Positions 1 through 11,056 of a stretch of 64,000 nucleotides of DNA are shown piece by piece. A program made the translations under genes and the position numbers. Source of the stretch: Gordionus sp. m RMFG-2023 (lineage: Eukaryota; Nematomorpha; Gordioida; Chordodea; Parachordodidae); assembly GCF_954871325.1 (NCBI RefSeq), contig NC_088775.1, positions 22,359,561 through 22,423,560 on the forward strand, given 5' to 3'. Below the pieces are notes generated by a model. It was not told the origin of the DNA. It saw nothing but the letters and a program-made list of their open reading frames with translations, and did not search any database. Each line of letters opens with the position of its first letter. Positions within the stretch are counted from its first letter, which is position 1.

Positions 1-708
1 TCAAACAAAACATCAATGTCTATCGGTATTTTTAAAATATTTGAACATTTTAATAAATTTTTAGTAATGGGGCCATAAAATTTATTGTCAATTTTTAACT
101 GTAAATTATGAACACAACTGCAGCATAATTTTGTGAATCTTTATTAAAAAATGATTCTTCTGATTTCAATTTTATATTAAGAGCATGTAGTAGATTACCT
201 ACATGTGAAATAATTCCTAAATATACCTCTACCATTCATTCTTGAAATTTTTCAAAATGCTAGGACAGCTTTTATTATTCATTTTTGAAATATTTTTTTA
301 AAGGGTTTTAACATTTTAAAATTCTATCAATGGCGGGTATTGGGAACATGTCGTAACCAATATTGGGCTGACTCAATTCTGTAAATACACTGGTTTTGTC
401 AAATTCACTGAGGCATTATCATATCAGAAAGCTGACATGCAATTCATTGATAATCCCGAATCTGCTATATTTACCATTATGTTGTTAGTTATGTCTTTGG
501 ATTATTCACTATTTGAGGGAAAAAAATTTAATGGTTTTATTGAAACGAACTTAATTTTGTTGGAATAGCGGAGGATCAAGGGAAATGTTTTAATATTTCC
601 CTTATTAGATGCATCTGTTAGAATTGCATATGTATGCCCATCTTTTAAATCGTCAAGAATTGACCTCCTGGATTTAGGTTCTAAAACATTGATGATAGGC
701 TTGCTCAT
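1..708 (-). pseudogene. hAT-family transposase fragment (copy A)
   Basis: The frame opens at 708 with MSKPIINVLEPKSRRSIL and carries the segment TDASNKGNIKTFPLILRYS. That segment resembles the stretch following the first catalytic Asp region in an arthropod-type hAT transposase subfamily. It continues, with broken frames, toward position 1, where the sequence matches the minus-strand fragment at 22189-23110 and the plus-strand piece at 19927-20280. The homologous block includes the region around 420-500 that reads, on the minus strand, like an ADNASVNFG-type segment. The frame is interrupted after about 68 codons and the C-terminal dimerisation region is off the window, so this is a decayed partial gene. 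Three copies of one family in 23 kb suggest a locally amplified transposon. Confidence 0.6.
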
Positions 709-1391
709 TTTTGTTCAACAAGTAAAGTTTTCATTTATCTCGATAGGGAAAAGATTTTGCCTATATTGTGATAAGCTCTGTGAATGTTGTACTACATGAT
801 AAGTGTATACCATTGCCGCAACTGTAGTTCCATCTGTATTATTTCTTATTTTGGAGAATATTTTTGTTTTGCAATAGATGTAGATACACTCCCCTACACT
901 GATTATAATAATAATGTAATTGAACTATAATAAATAAAATAATTAACATTGAAATAAGTACAATATTACCTTCCTATGTATTTAAACGTGATACGTGATA
1001 ATTAAGCGCCTATCCTTATAATGTTATTCACAAACACACGGTAGATTTCCAATTGCGGTAGTTTTAAAATATATTTTTTACATTGTAAAATTAAAATCGC
1101 TTGTTTTTTTTTATAAAATTAATATATTTTAATAAATCAAGATAATAGATAGTATTTAAAAATTTTTGTCTCGTACTATAATTAACTATTTTATTTTGAA
1201 AAATAATTACTGACTTTGTATTATAAACTAATTATTATAAAAATAATAGGCGGATAATTAAGTCAATTCAAAATCCCTGCCGAAAAAAATGTTTTTTTAC
1301 CAATTTTTATATTTCTACCACAATTTTCATATTTCTCTCGCAAAATACCAAATTTCTCCGACAATTTGAAAATTTTGACCTGGCAGCCCTG
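1..1391 (-). mobile_element. hAT transposon copy A, 5' portion
   Basis: Read on the minus strand, this begins at 1391 with CAGGGCTGCCAGGTC, a hAT-like terminus, and runs off the window at position 1. The same terminus starts a plus-strand relative at 19327 (CAGGGTTGCCAGG), and the two copies can be followed side by side for about 1.3 kb. They share the 5' untranslated stretch, the AATAGGCGGATAATTAAG segment, the GCGGCAACTGTAGTTGCATC-like block and the start of a transposase frame. Sequence immediately to the right of 1391 belongs to a different repeat. The other end and its target duplication lie outside the window. The family assignment rests on the terminus and the encoded motif. Confidence 0.7.
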
Positions 1392-1860
1392 CCTATGGGT
1401 CAGACATTGACCTAAAACAAATTTTTCGGCAGACCTGGGCTCAGCCTGATCAAAAAACCAAGGCCCATGAAAATCTGATTTTGATTGTATTTTTAAATTC
1501 ATTATAATTTTTTAAATATTTCGTTTCAATTCTCAACTACCAAAATTATTATGATCTTTCATTGAACTTGGAAGAATTTTTTCAAAATTATTTATGGCTT
1601 TGTAACTTGCTTGGGAATTTTTTTTAATATAAAATATTAGATATTATAGGTGATTAGTAATATTTAACAAATAATATTGATATTATCAAGTAAAATCTTT
1701 AAATATATTTTGACTCAAACCATAGTATTACACTTATTTTTAATGGATTGATCCTGGCTGATGGGAGGGGAAGGGGAAAAGAAATTGGATATTATTTTCA
1801 AATAACAGGTACCAACTTCATAAAAGTAATAAAAAAATTCTCATTCCCCATCATTTTTGA
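1392..1860. repeat. Dispersed repeat (copy 1 of 2) with ATTCCCC-type end
   Basis: This stretch aligns with 21485-21955 in the same orientation. Shared blocks are CTATGGGTCAGACATTG, GGCCTGGGCTC, CTACCAAAATTATTATGATC and the closing ATTCTCATTCCCC. The closing block resembles the inverted terminal repeat of the foldback element at 63493-63902 (AATGACGGGGAATCAG on its left arm), so this is probably the right end of an element of that family. No coding frame was seen. Its left side abuts the terminus of hAT copy A. Confidence 0.6.
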
Positions 1861-2100
1861 CAGAATATCGATTAGTTGTATTATGATTTATAGATTAGGT
1901 TAAGTTTTTTGTAAATTGAATCCTTTATATTTTGTCCAAAATTTTGAATCAAATATTTTCTTGGACTATTGTATTTTATATGAAAAATTAATATAATATA
2001 TATACAAAAAATTAAAATAGAAATACTTTGACGAATACTTTTTGCATAAATAAATACTTTAATTGCACAAACATTTAAATTAATATTATTTTAACAAAAT
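1861..2100. other. AT-rich gap, no feature seen
   Basis: About 240 bp of AT-rich sequence. I see no coding frame, repeat match or structural RNA in it. Confidence 0.6.
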
Positions 2101-2109
2101 TGATATAAC

Positions 2110-2640
2110 GATGCTTCAGGTAAAGTAATAAACTAGCCTTTACAATCTCAGGGGGCTCAAAAATTTTTTTTTAATTATTTTCAAACTACCTTTTTTATAG
2201 CTAATATTTTAATTAAAAATTATTTTTTAAAAAAAAATGAAAAATACCATTTTCTGAATCTCCTTAAAAAAGTTAAACATGATTCTGTATTCATTTTTTA
2301 AAAAATAATGTATATTGACAGAGGGCGCGCAGTTTAGTCAAAAAAAAGAAGTGTTTTTTCAAAAGCCCATAAAGTTATAAAAAAATTTAAATATAATATT
2401 AACATTTTTTGATTCCTTTTAATAAGCTATATATGATTCTGCGTTCATTTTTTTAAAAATTAAGCTTCTTTGATAGGGGGCGCGTTATTTAGTCATGTAA
2501 AAAAATTATTTTTTTTACAAATTTTACTTTGTTACTCATCTTATAAATATAAATACGATTCTATATTAATATAATTTAAATTAAACTTCTTTGATAGAGG
2601 GCGCGCAGTTTCCGGGGGCGTGTATTTTACTCATACCCTT
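2110..2640 (+). repeat. Degenerate repeat with three GAGGGCGCGCAGTTTAGTCA motifs
   Basis: The motif TTGATAGAGGGCGCGCAGTTT, in variant forms, occurs near 2319, 2473 and 2593. Each is preceded by a TATATGATTCTGCGTTCATTT-like block and a T-rich run. The spacing of about 120-155 bp indicates a short tandem or subterminal repeat. The start (TAGCCTTTACAATCTCAGG, about 2137) resembles sequence near 41929. It is probably the internal or subterminal repeat of a DNA transposon, but no termini were recognised. Confidence 0.45.
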
Positions 2641-3170
2641 CATATCCTTATTGAGAATTGCTGTCTGTCATCGTATTGCTTGTTTTGTTTAATAAAGTTA
2701 CTTCTCAAAAAGTGGCACACTATTACAAAACTATACATATTTAAAACAAATACAAATCAAATAATGAATTATTTGGATTTGATTCTTAACAAATCAAATA
2801 ATCAGGAGGGAACTGGCCATAAGACCAGTTGGGTATTTTACCCACGAGGCCGCGAGAAAATGTCGATTTTTGAGGCCGATCAGAGGAAAATATCAAAAAA
2901 GAACCGATTAGAAAAAAAATATATTACTATGTTTACATTATTTTCTCTTATCATTTATTTATTTTAATGATATTTATATTATTTGAATATCACTTTTTTT
3001 AAAAAATATATACTAAATAATCCCCCCCCCCCCTCCTTGAGAATTATGTCGTTTACTATATTTTAATGCGTAAAATATCAATAGCGTCGCTTGACGATAC
3101 ATCATTACCACGTGCTTTTCTTTGTTTTTTTTTCAAATGAAGCGAAAACGCTTCCGTTTGAGTTTGAATA
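2641..3170. other. AT-rich spacer with poly-C tract
   Basis: Contains a run of 13 C residues at about 3022. One 115-codon open frame (2620-2967) has no recognisable motif. I assign no gene here. Confidence 0.5.
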
Positions 3171-3174
3171 GAGT

Positions 3175-4070
3175 GAAGGGGCCATTCCACGTCAAATCAC
3201 GATTCGGCCGACCCCTTTTAAAATTGTTAAAAATTTCTGAAATTATTTAGATAGGTAAAAGAGTGAGAAAGCCGTTTATTTTAGCTCGCTAGCACACCTG
3301 GTTCTCAAGATATAGGGGCTCAAATGTACAAAAAAGAGCCACTTTGGAATCTGTAAAATTTTTAAAATGCTTATATCTCAAAAACTATTTATAGTAAAAA
3401 AAATTATAATATATCATTTTGTAGGTAAAGAAATTCAATATTGGGCTAACAAATAATAATAAATATTGGCGCCATTATAAGCTTTTAACATCCGGTTTAC
3501 CAAAATTGCTTTACCTGTATTTTTAAACAAAATAGTGAGTTTGTTTTCGAATTTTTTTTATTAATTTTTATTTAGACACCTTTGTTAAATATATATGGTG
3601 AATTCCATATCAAATCAACCAAGGTTTCAACCCGACCCCCTTCAATTTTTCTTAAATTTTGTATACTGGTAGTATATACTATAACTAAGAAAAAAATGAA
3701 ATTTTACTTTCCAACACTGTTTACCCGCTAAAATATGGCCTTTTAAAGCGCGGAAAAATGGTACATTTTTGACAAAATGCACCTCTTATTTTCAAATATC
3801 TCGAGAAATAATTATGTTAAAAAAATAATTTAAATTTTATTTTGTAGCTTAATAAAAGTTCTTTAAAATGACATTAAAATAAATATGATAGATATTTTAT
3901 TAATATCGAAAACCGGATGTGTAAAACCGGAAATGGCCATAGAAAAAAAAGGTATTTTTTTTTAAATTTATTTTCTATAGATAGATATCACATTGCTTTA
4001 TATTTGTACAAAATCCTAGACTGGGATCAACATGGGTTTAGGAGTTATCACTCTTTATATGGCTAAAATT
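3175..4070. repeat. Diverged tandem dimer with CATTCCACGTCAAATC start motif
   Basis: Two related units of about 420-460 bp lie head to tail. Unit 1 begins at about 3184 (CCATTCCACGTCAAATCA) and unit 2 at about 3600 (AATTCCATATCAAATCAACC). Both then carry a CGACCCC block, a CTCAAAAACTA/CTCGAGAAATA block about 180-200 bp on, and a CCGGTTT or AAAACCGGATGT block near the end. The units are well diverged, which suggests an old duplication. No coding potential was recognised. The CATCCGGTTT motif also recurs in the 300-bp satellite at 43.8-45.2 kb, but the rest does not align, so I do not claim relationship. Confidence 0.55.
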
Positions 4071-4356
4071 GAACAAATTTAACATTAATATCATCATATT
4101 TTAATTTAATGAATAGTTATGAAATAATGTTAATTTAAAAATTATGTCTAAATGATAGGCCCTTACTTTTTTTATCTTTATAAGGTCATTCTAATTATAC
4201 TGTGGAACTAGGTAAAAAAAAATAATATTTATATATAAATTTTTAGATAATTTCGGTTTTCTTATTTATGTTATATAAAATTTTGAGCATATTATTGGTT
4301 TTATTCGTATTTATATATTTAAATTTTTTAAGATTAATCAAGATCATTTTAATTAA

Positions 4357-7300
4357 GTGGTTATTGAGTACGCTCTAATGTATATTACACAAATAAATTT
4401 ATTAAGTTTAATACTTGAAAATATAAGTATAATTATATTTGTATTTCTAGTTTTAAGTTTTACTTTAGGACTAATAGTAGGAAGAAATACATCTTTTATA
4501 AGATTAGAAAATAAAGAGCTAGAAAAAATTAAGAATGTTATAAGAAATGAAAATAAGATAAGTCAATTGGATAATTTTAGGTCAGTCAAGTGTTACAGTT
4601 GTGGAAGATATGGACACATTTTGAGGCAATGTGAATTAACCGAACATTTGAATTGCGCGAGATGTGGACGTAAAGGATACATAGTTACCAATTGTAGAAG
4701 TTTCTTAGACAATAATTTAGTGTTTAAAATGTGGTCAAAGAGGACATGCTCAAGAAGCTTGTAACAAATGACTATATAAAGATAAGGATAATTTTATAAA
4801 TTATAATTTTAATAGTATATCTGATTTTTATAATTTTAGTTATAATTTAGGAATAAATGATAATAATATTGATTTAAAATATATGAATAAATATAATATT
4901 GATTTAAAATATATGAATAAATATAATATTGATGATAAAAATTTTTTAAAGGAAAAAGTTGAAATAGAAAACGTACGTAAAATTGATTTAGAAAAAATAA
5001 TTAGGAAAAATAAATGTCCGAGGATTAAAATAAAAATAGGTGAAATTGAAATATGCTTTTTATTGGATACAGGAGCTGAGATTAGTTTAATGAGTGTGAA
5101 AGATTTTTATAAATATTTTTCAAAAGAAAGATTCTGTGCAAAGAGAATAAAAATTAGACAATTAGACGGTAGCATGGTTAAAATTCTAGGTTTTTATGTG
5201 ATAAAATTGTTAGATATAAATAAGGTAGTTAAGTTATGGATTACAACACTAAAGATGAAGTCTATTTTAGGTTGGAATGACATTAAGAAGATAGGTCCTG
5301 AATATAATTGGTGGTATTTGTTTGAAAATGTCCGTGAGAACAACAAAATAACGAAAGAGATAATAAGAAGTGAGGATAAAGAGAAGACTGATTTACATTG
5401 TTTAAGAGTCAAACAGGATATAGTTCTCGATGAACTCAAAAATCGAACACCAGAATTTTTAATTAGATATAGAAGTAACTTAGAAGAAAATAAGGAAACA
5501 AGAGATATAAAGACAATAGAGGTAAATACAAACAACAAGGAATTAATAAAATGGTAGAACTAAATGTTGTTGAGGATAATTTTAACAAAAAAATAAAGAA
5601 TATTTTGAATAGATATAAGGAAGTCTTTAAAGAAGAATTAGGGACTCTTAAAGATTTTGAGGTAGATATACGATTAGAACAAAATTCGACCCAAATATTG
5701 CTGCAAAAGAAGATTGCCGTTTTCGTGGATTGAAGATATAGATAAAGAATTAGACAAATGGTTAAAAGAAGGAATTATAAAACCAATAGTGCATAGTGTA
5801 TGGGCAACACCGTTAGTTCCCATAAGAAAACCAGATAACAGTTTAAGACTGTGTATAGACTATAGAGTATCAGTTAACCCGTGGGATAAACGAAAGATAT
5901 CCATTACCTAGAATAGAGCAATTGCTGGCTAATTTAAGAGGAGCAACAATTTTTTCAAAGATAGATTTTTCGAATGCTTACTTACAAATAAAGGTGAGTG
6001 AGAAAACAAGTAAGATATTAACGATTACAACGCATAGATGATTATTTGCTTTTTGTCGTTTACCATTTGGTTTGAAAGTATCGGCTCCAATATTTCAAAG
6101 AACTATGGCGGCGTTATTTCAAGGAATAAAGGGAATCATTTATTATTTAGACGATGTTTTGATATCTGGTAGAACAGAAGAAGAACACAATACTAGGTTA
6201 GTTAAAGTGTTAGATATTATATTAGAAAATGGTTTAAAAGCTAATATGAATAAGAGGGTTTTTGGAGCAAGAAAAATAAAATATTTAGGACATATTATAA
6301 AGGGGAATGAAATTACTCCAATTGCAAAGAATATAGATAAGATAATGAATAAGAGAGCCCCAAATAATAAAAATGAAGTACAGGCGTTTTTAAGAGCAAC
6401 GAATTATTATCATCGTTTTGTTCAAAATTTCAGAAATTGCCTCACCATTGTATGATTTATTAAAGAAAAATAAACGGTTTGAATGGGGAGAAGCACAGGA
6501 GAGAAGTTTCGAAAAATTGAAAATAAAGATGGTAGAGAAACCGATTTTAAATTGTTTTAATGAGAAATTAGATATTATATTAACGGTTGATGCATCTAAT
6601 GAAGGTATAGGAGGAGTTTTATTACAGATGACCGATGATGTTGAGAAACCGATTTTATTTTTATCGAGACGGTTTAGTAGCACTGAGAAAAATTACTCCA
6701 CGATTGAGAGAGAGGCTCTGGCTGTGAAATTCGGGCTAGAGAAGTGCAAAGAATATCTGATTGGAAGAAGGTTTATTTTATATACGGATCATAAGCCGTT
6801 GGTAGATTTATTCAAGAAAGAAAATAAAGAACTTATGATGTCACCAAGACTACAGAGATGGTTAATTTTAGGTAATTTCGATTTTGAGATAAGATTCAGA
6901 GCAGGTAAACAAAATTGTTTACCAGATATATTATCGAGATTGTTTAAAAAAGACAGTGCAAACAAGGATACAGTAATCAATAGTTTAGAATATATAGAAG
7001 AGGAGGAAAAATTAAATAGTAAAGTTATAAGAGCTTTGAAGATAGATAAAAGAGAAGAACCGATAACGTTCGAAAGAATATAGGAGATATCCATAAAAGA
7101 TGAAGAATTAATAAGAATTAGAACTTGTTTGAAAGGAGAGGCAGAATGAAAAAGTGAAGTCAAAGCTTTTAAGAATATAAGGAATGAATTAAATATAGAA
7201 GACAATTGTTTATTGAGAGGATATCGATAGTGATACCGATTAAGTTAAGAAAAGATACATTAGCCGTATTACATTCAGGACATCAAGGCATAGAAAGAAT

Positions 7301-7445
7301 GAAGAATAAAGCAAGAGAATATATTTGGTGGCCCAAGATGTATAGTGAAATAGAAGAATTAGCTAGAAGCTGCGAGACATGTAACATGTGGGATAATGTA
7401 CCACCAAAGAATAAAGCAGATAAATATCTATTTATTACAGTATAA
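4357..7445 (+). mobile_element. Ty3/gypsy-type LTR retroelement, old broken copy
   Basis: Recognisable parts occur in order on the plus strand. There are nucleocapsid zinc knuckles (CYSCGRYGHILRQC and CARCGRKGYIVTNC), an aspartic protease (FLLDTGAEISLMS) and reverse transcriptase with the YLDDVL active-site box. RNase H follows (LTVDASNEGIGGVLL), then the integrase zinc-binding region (HSGHQG ... CETCN) with a WWPKM segment. The order protease-RT-RNase H-integrase is that of Ty3/gypsy. The integrase catalytic core and any LTRs were not found, so the element is truncated at the 3' side and probably both ends. It is broken, with several breaks, and looks old. Codon use is strongly A/T-biased like the surroundings. 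Confidence 0.85.
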
Positions 7446-8385
7446 AATATTTTCGATTGCTGATATAAAAAAATTTGCGTCTAAAGAATTACAAGTATGT
7501 CTCATTGATAATAGTTTTTAAAAACCACATATTGCAATAATATAATTCTTAGCAACTTACATTGAAAAAAGATTATCAAACTAATATAACTTTCTGTTAC
7601 CATTTTACACATTTATAAAATGGACTAATAAGGAAAAATTTATAGGCCTAAACCAAATCAACAATTCTTGAAGAAGAGAGTATAAACGACCAATCCAAAT
7701 CATAAAACTATTAAGTGGTTAGAGCTTCCTTTTAGATGACATAATGGTAGCTAGATAAGTAATCGAGAAAATTATTGTGAAATGATACATAATATATAAA
7801 CGAATACACAGTTGACCATTATTGTTTATCTAAAATATGCAATCATATGCTCTCAGCCGTTGTAATAATAATCTTAAATTACATAGCAACACAAATAATT
7901 TATGCTTGTTAATTTGCAGTGATAGCCATGACACTCATGATGTAAACTAGTATCAGAATTTATTATGTTGGATAAATTGATAAAATAAAAACACTAAAAA
8001 TCTTTGGAAGATATAATTGTGTGAATATATTGAAGCCTTGAGTTATTTACACGGCAAGGATGTCATATTAAAAATGAAACATTTTGGCACAATAAAATAA
8101 GGACCAGAATGATATGATGAAACAATTAAGATTTTATATATTGTCGCACCACCTCTATTTGGTATATTATATCTTAAAATAATAGTAATTTTTATAAATT
8201 TCAAAAATACACTTGTATAAAAAATTTAACTCAAAACTGTTTTTTGAAAAAGAAAAAAATCCTAACGTAAAAAAGAAAAGATATCAAATTTATTAATCTA
8301 TTGTATGATGAATAATAAAATGTTTAATTTTTAAAATTATTTATAACTAAATAGATGGCGTTAAATACTTGAAAGCAAATTGTTA
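7446..8385. other. AT-rich interval, nothing assigned
   Basis: Nearly 1 kb without a coding frame above 60 codons, tandem repeat or recognisable terminus. It may hold decayed retroelement 3' sequence continuing from 7445, but I cannot show that. Confidence 0.5.
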
Positions 8386-8393
8386 CTATATTT
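8386..8393. repeat. Target-site duplication CTATATTT, left copy
   Basis: Identical to 36344-36351 and directly abutting the left terminus of the outer hAT element. Confidence 0.85.
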
Positions 8394-8590
8394 CAGAGAC
8401 CTGCAGAGGTACCATTTGTACGGCCCAGCCCGGATTAAAATATTTTAGACCCGGGCCGGATTTTTTTTTCAAAATTTTTTTACGGCCCGGTCCGGGTTTA
8501 AAAATTTTAGGCCCGGCCCGAATATTTAAAAAAAAATTTGGGGGGCCCGGCCCTGCCTGGATTTAAAAAAAAAATTTTTTAAGCCCGGTG
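8394..8590 (+). repeat. Left terminal/subterminal repeat with CCCGGCCC blocks
   Basis: Five or so blocks related to GGCCCGGCCCGG are separated by TTTAAAAATTTTA-like spacers. They mirror, in inverted orientation, the blocks at 36230-36343. In hAT elements such repeated subterminal motifs are usual transposase-binding regions; that role is inferred here. A 65-codon open frame over this stretch is a by-product of the repeat. Confidence 0.7.
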
Positions 8591-8980
8591 TAACGTGCTA
8601 GAATTACTCATGTATTAAAATCACTCTTTTTGGCCTATTTGAGTAAATTTAATACTTATTCTTCTATTATAATGTAAGTACATACCTGAGTAAGTTTTTA
8701 CCTTAATAATGATATATTTTAAAAAATGTTTTATAATTTAATTTTATATTTTTTTTAACTTATCAATCAAAAAACATAAATTTTCTATAAATTAAAATAT
8801 TCAAATTAACATTTAATTCAGAAATGACAATTGATAATGAAGATAGTAAATTAAATATTTGAATTTTATATAACTTTTTTAGATTATGAAGAAATTAAAA
8901 ACTTCATATTATACAAAAAATCCCCAAATTTACTATGCGCAATGATAAATAATATCACCATACACACAATGAAGTTATTA
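8591..8980. other. AT-rich interval inside outer hAT
   Basis: About 390 bp between the left subterminal repeat and the integrase pseudogene. No frame or repeat was recognised. It may be the 5' untranslated or intronic part of the integrase gene. Confidence 0.45.
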
Positions 8981-10066
8981 TGAACACTACTAGAAGAAAA
9001 GAACTTATTAAATCAGTTCACAATGATTGTGATAATAATATTGAAACAATTTTACCTGCTGGCCATTTTGGTATTAACAAGACTCATAAAAAATTGGCTG
9101 ATAAGTAAAATGTCATCATTGTCATAAATAATATTATATTTTAGCTTCTGGTGGCCAAATATGATAGATGGTGTAGTCAAATTTATTAATTCTTGTGACA
9201 CTTGTCAAAGGTGTAATACAAGATTTGATAAAACTACCAATGAGTTACAATCAATTCCTGCTAGAACAAAGGTAGTAAAATTTATTATATAAAAATAATT
9301 GATTTGTTAAATTTTTTATAGCTTTAGTCATTTTAACTGTATATAATTTTTTTAAATATATTTATTATTTATAGTCTTATTAATGGTATGACACTATTAT
9401 ATATATATGTGACACCTGTTTTTATAAGTTATGTTATTTTCACATATTGAACCATTTAAATTTTAAGTTAGTTTATTATATCTTCTATCCTTATTAGAAG
9501 AACCATATAAAGTGGTAGGTAAGCAAATTTATTAAATTATCCATTGAATCTTTTTACATGAAATATATGATATATCCATTTTAGTTTATATAGTAAAGCC
9601 TCTACAATTTCAGGTTATAATTTATATTAATTTTTTTACTTGACCTTAATCCCCATCTCTAACCTTTTAACCACTCTAAAATTAATTAACGAGATTAACT
9701 CTTTTTAATATAATATATATAGTATAACAATAAAATTTTTTATAAAAGGTATGGTCACAAATAGGAGTTAACATGTGTACTTTGACAGAAAGAGAGGATG
9801 GCTATAAATATATTGCAGTAGCTGTTGATTACTTCGGCAAATATGTTGTAGCCATGCCTTTAAAGGATAAAACAGCTAAATCAATATCGAAATTCCTTTA
9901 TTTATTACTATTCACATATGGCAAGGCAAAAGTATGATTTATTTGGTAATAAAATATTAATTTTAGTTTTAAGATTCAAATTAATGATCAAGGACGGGAG
10001 TTTGTGAATGAAGTTAGCACTAATTATCACAAACTCATGGGGACCATGCAGAGGGTGACAAGTGCT
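8981..10066 (+). pseudogene. GIN/Ginger-like integrase pseudogene, N-terminal part, with introns
   Basis: The coding pieces show an integrase zinc-binding region (AGHFGINKTHKKLADK ... CDTCQRC with FWWPNM between). The first part of a DDE catalytic core follows: a VDYFGKYVVAMPL segment carrying the first acidic residue, then INDQGREFVNE carrying the second. Introns with GT...AG ends lie at about 9106-9142, 9271-9748 and 9933-9972. Spliceosomal introns and the wording of the core match the GIN1/Ginger-type integrases of DNA transposons better than gypsy pol. A Polinton-type integrase is the main alternative. Coding sequence stops at 10066-10073, where a hAT has inserted; the rest of the core lies at 18824-19318. 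The gene is broken. Confidence 0.7.
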
Positions 10067-10073
10067 TATCACC
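10066..10073. repeat. Target-site duplication TTATCACC, left copy
   Basis: Identical to 18816-18823. Both copies lie inside the integrase coding sequence. Confidence 0.88.
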
Positions 10074-10089
10074 CAGAGTTGGGCAGGTC

Positions 10090-10270
10090 CTCCAGAAAAA
10101 GAATCTAGATACAGATACAGATTCTTAATAAAAAAATGAATCTTAGATACAGATACTAGTATATTTTTCAAAATATCAAAAAGATACAAGATAAAAGATG
10201 CTTGTATCTTTTACTAAATTAGAGTATTTTAAATACAAGATACTTTTAAATTATCATTACCAATTAAATT
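10090..10270. repeat. Subterminal GATACA repeats, left arm
   Basis: Repeated AGATACAGATAC / AGATACAAGATA motifs within 200 bp of the left end, mirrored at 18620-18800. They are probable transposase-binding repeats of the hAT element. Confidence 0.65.
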
Positions 10271-11040
10271 AGAATAGTTTATAGAATACAGTTTTTATTA
10301 TTTATTTGTGAAGAACATAGCATACACATATAAGAATGAATATTTGCAATAATTAATAAAATATTTATTAATGAATTAATTATAATAAACAGGGATTTTA
10401 ATATTAGTTTTTGCCCATTAATAGCTTAAACAGGGAAGGGAGAGTAATATATTTAATGGGAGTTGAAAATTTGCAAATAAGAAAAAAAAATTAAATCAAA
10501 TGTTTTATTAGAATTTGCAGGTTATTTTCTGTGTTGTTTTAAATATAGCTTATATTCGGATAATATGGCTAAATGGCGTCTCTAAAAAAATATACTAGTT
10601 TTATTTATTCATTATATTTAATAAGTATTTATCCTTACTTGTTTGTGATATTTATGTATTTTTTAAATTAGTTTATTTTCTAATATGACTTATTAATTCT
10701 TGCGTTTGTAATAACATATATTTAAATCTCTTTTCAATTTTTTTAAATATATTTCTTGCAAAATCATTAATTATATTTCATTATTTTATAATTATTAAAT
10801 ACATAACAATTTTCTTTAATGCATTTTAAATTGATTAAATTTTGTAAATAAATACTGTATCAGTAAATATTCAAATAAAGTAACCCATGACCGGATTTTT
10901 TTTTTACTTATACCATTAATAAATAAAAGAATAAAGTTAAATTCCACCTTATTATATTTTTTTAAGAGCCTTTTAAAATTATCTAATGTTATATATCAAT
11001 TGTAGCTTAAATATTTCCTCTAAGAACTTGCTAAAATAAT
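10271..11040. other. AT-rich interior of the CAGAGTTGGG hAT
   Basis: About 770 bp with no frame of note on either strand. It should correspond to decayed transposase or intron sequence of this minus-strand hAT; I cannot recognise exons. Confidence 0.4.
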
Positions 11041-11056
11041 TATATATAAAATATAT

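Noticed and set aside
2620-2967. 115-codon open frame on the plus strand
   Set aside because: No domain, composition typical of T-rich DNA, and it spans a repeat edge. No support for a gene.
8369-8566. 65-codon frame rich in Gly/Pro/Arg
   Set aside because: It is the translation of the CCCGGGCC subterminal repeats of the outer hAT and crosses the element's terminus.
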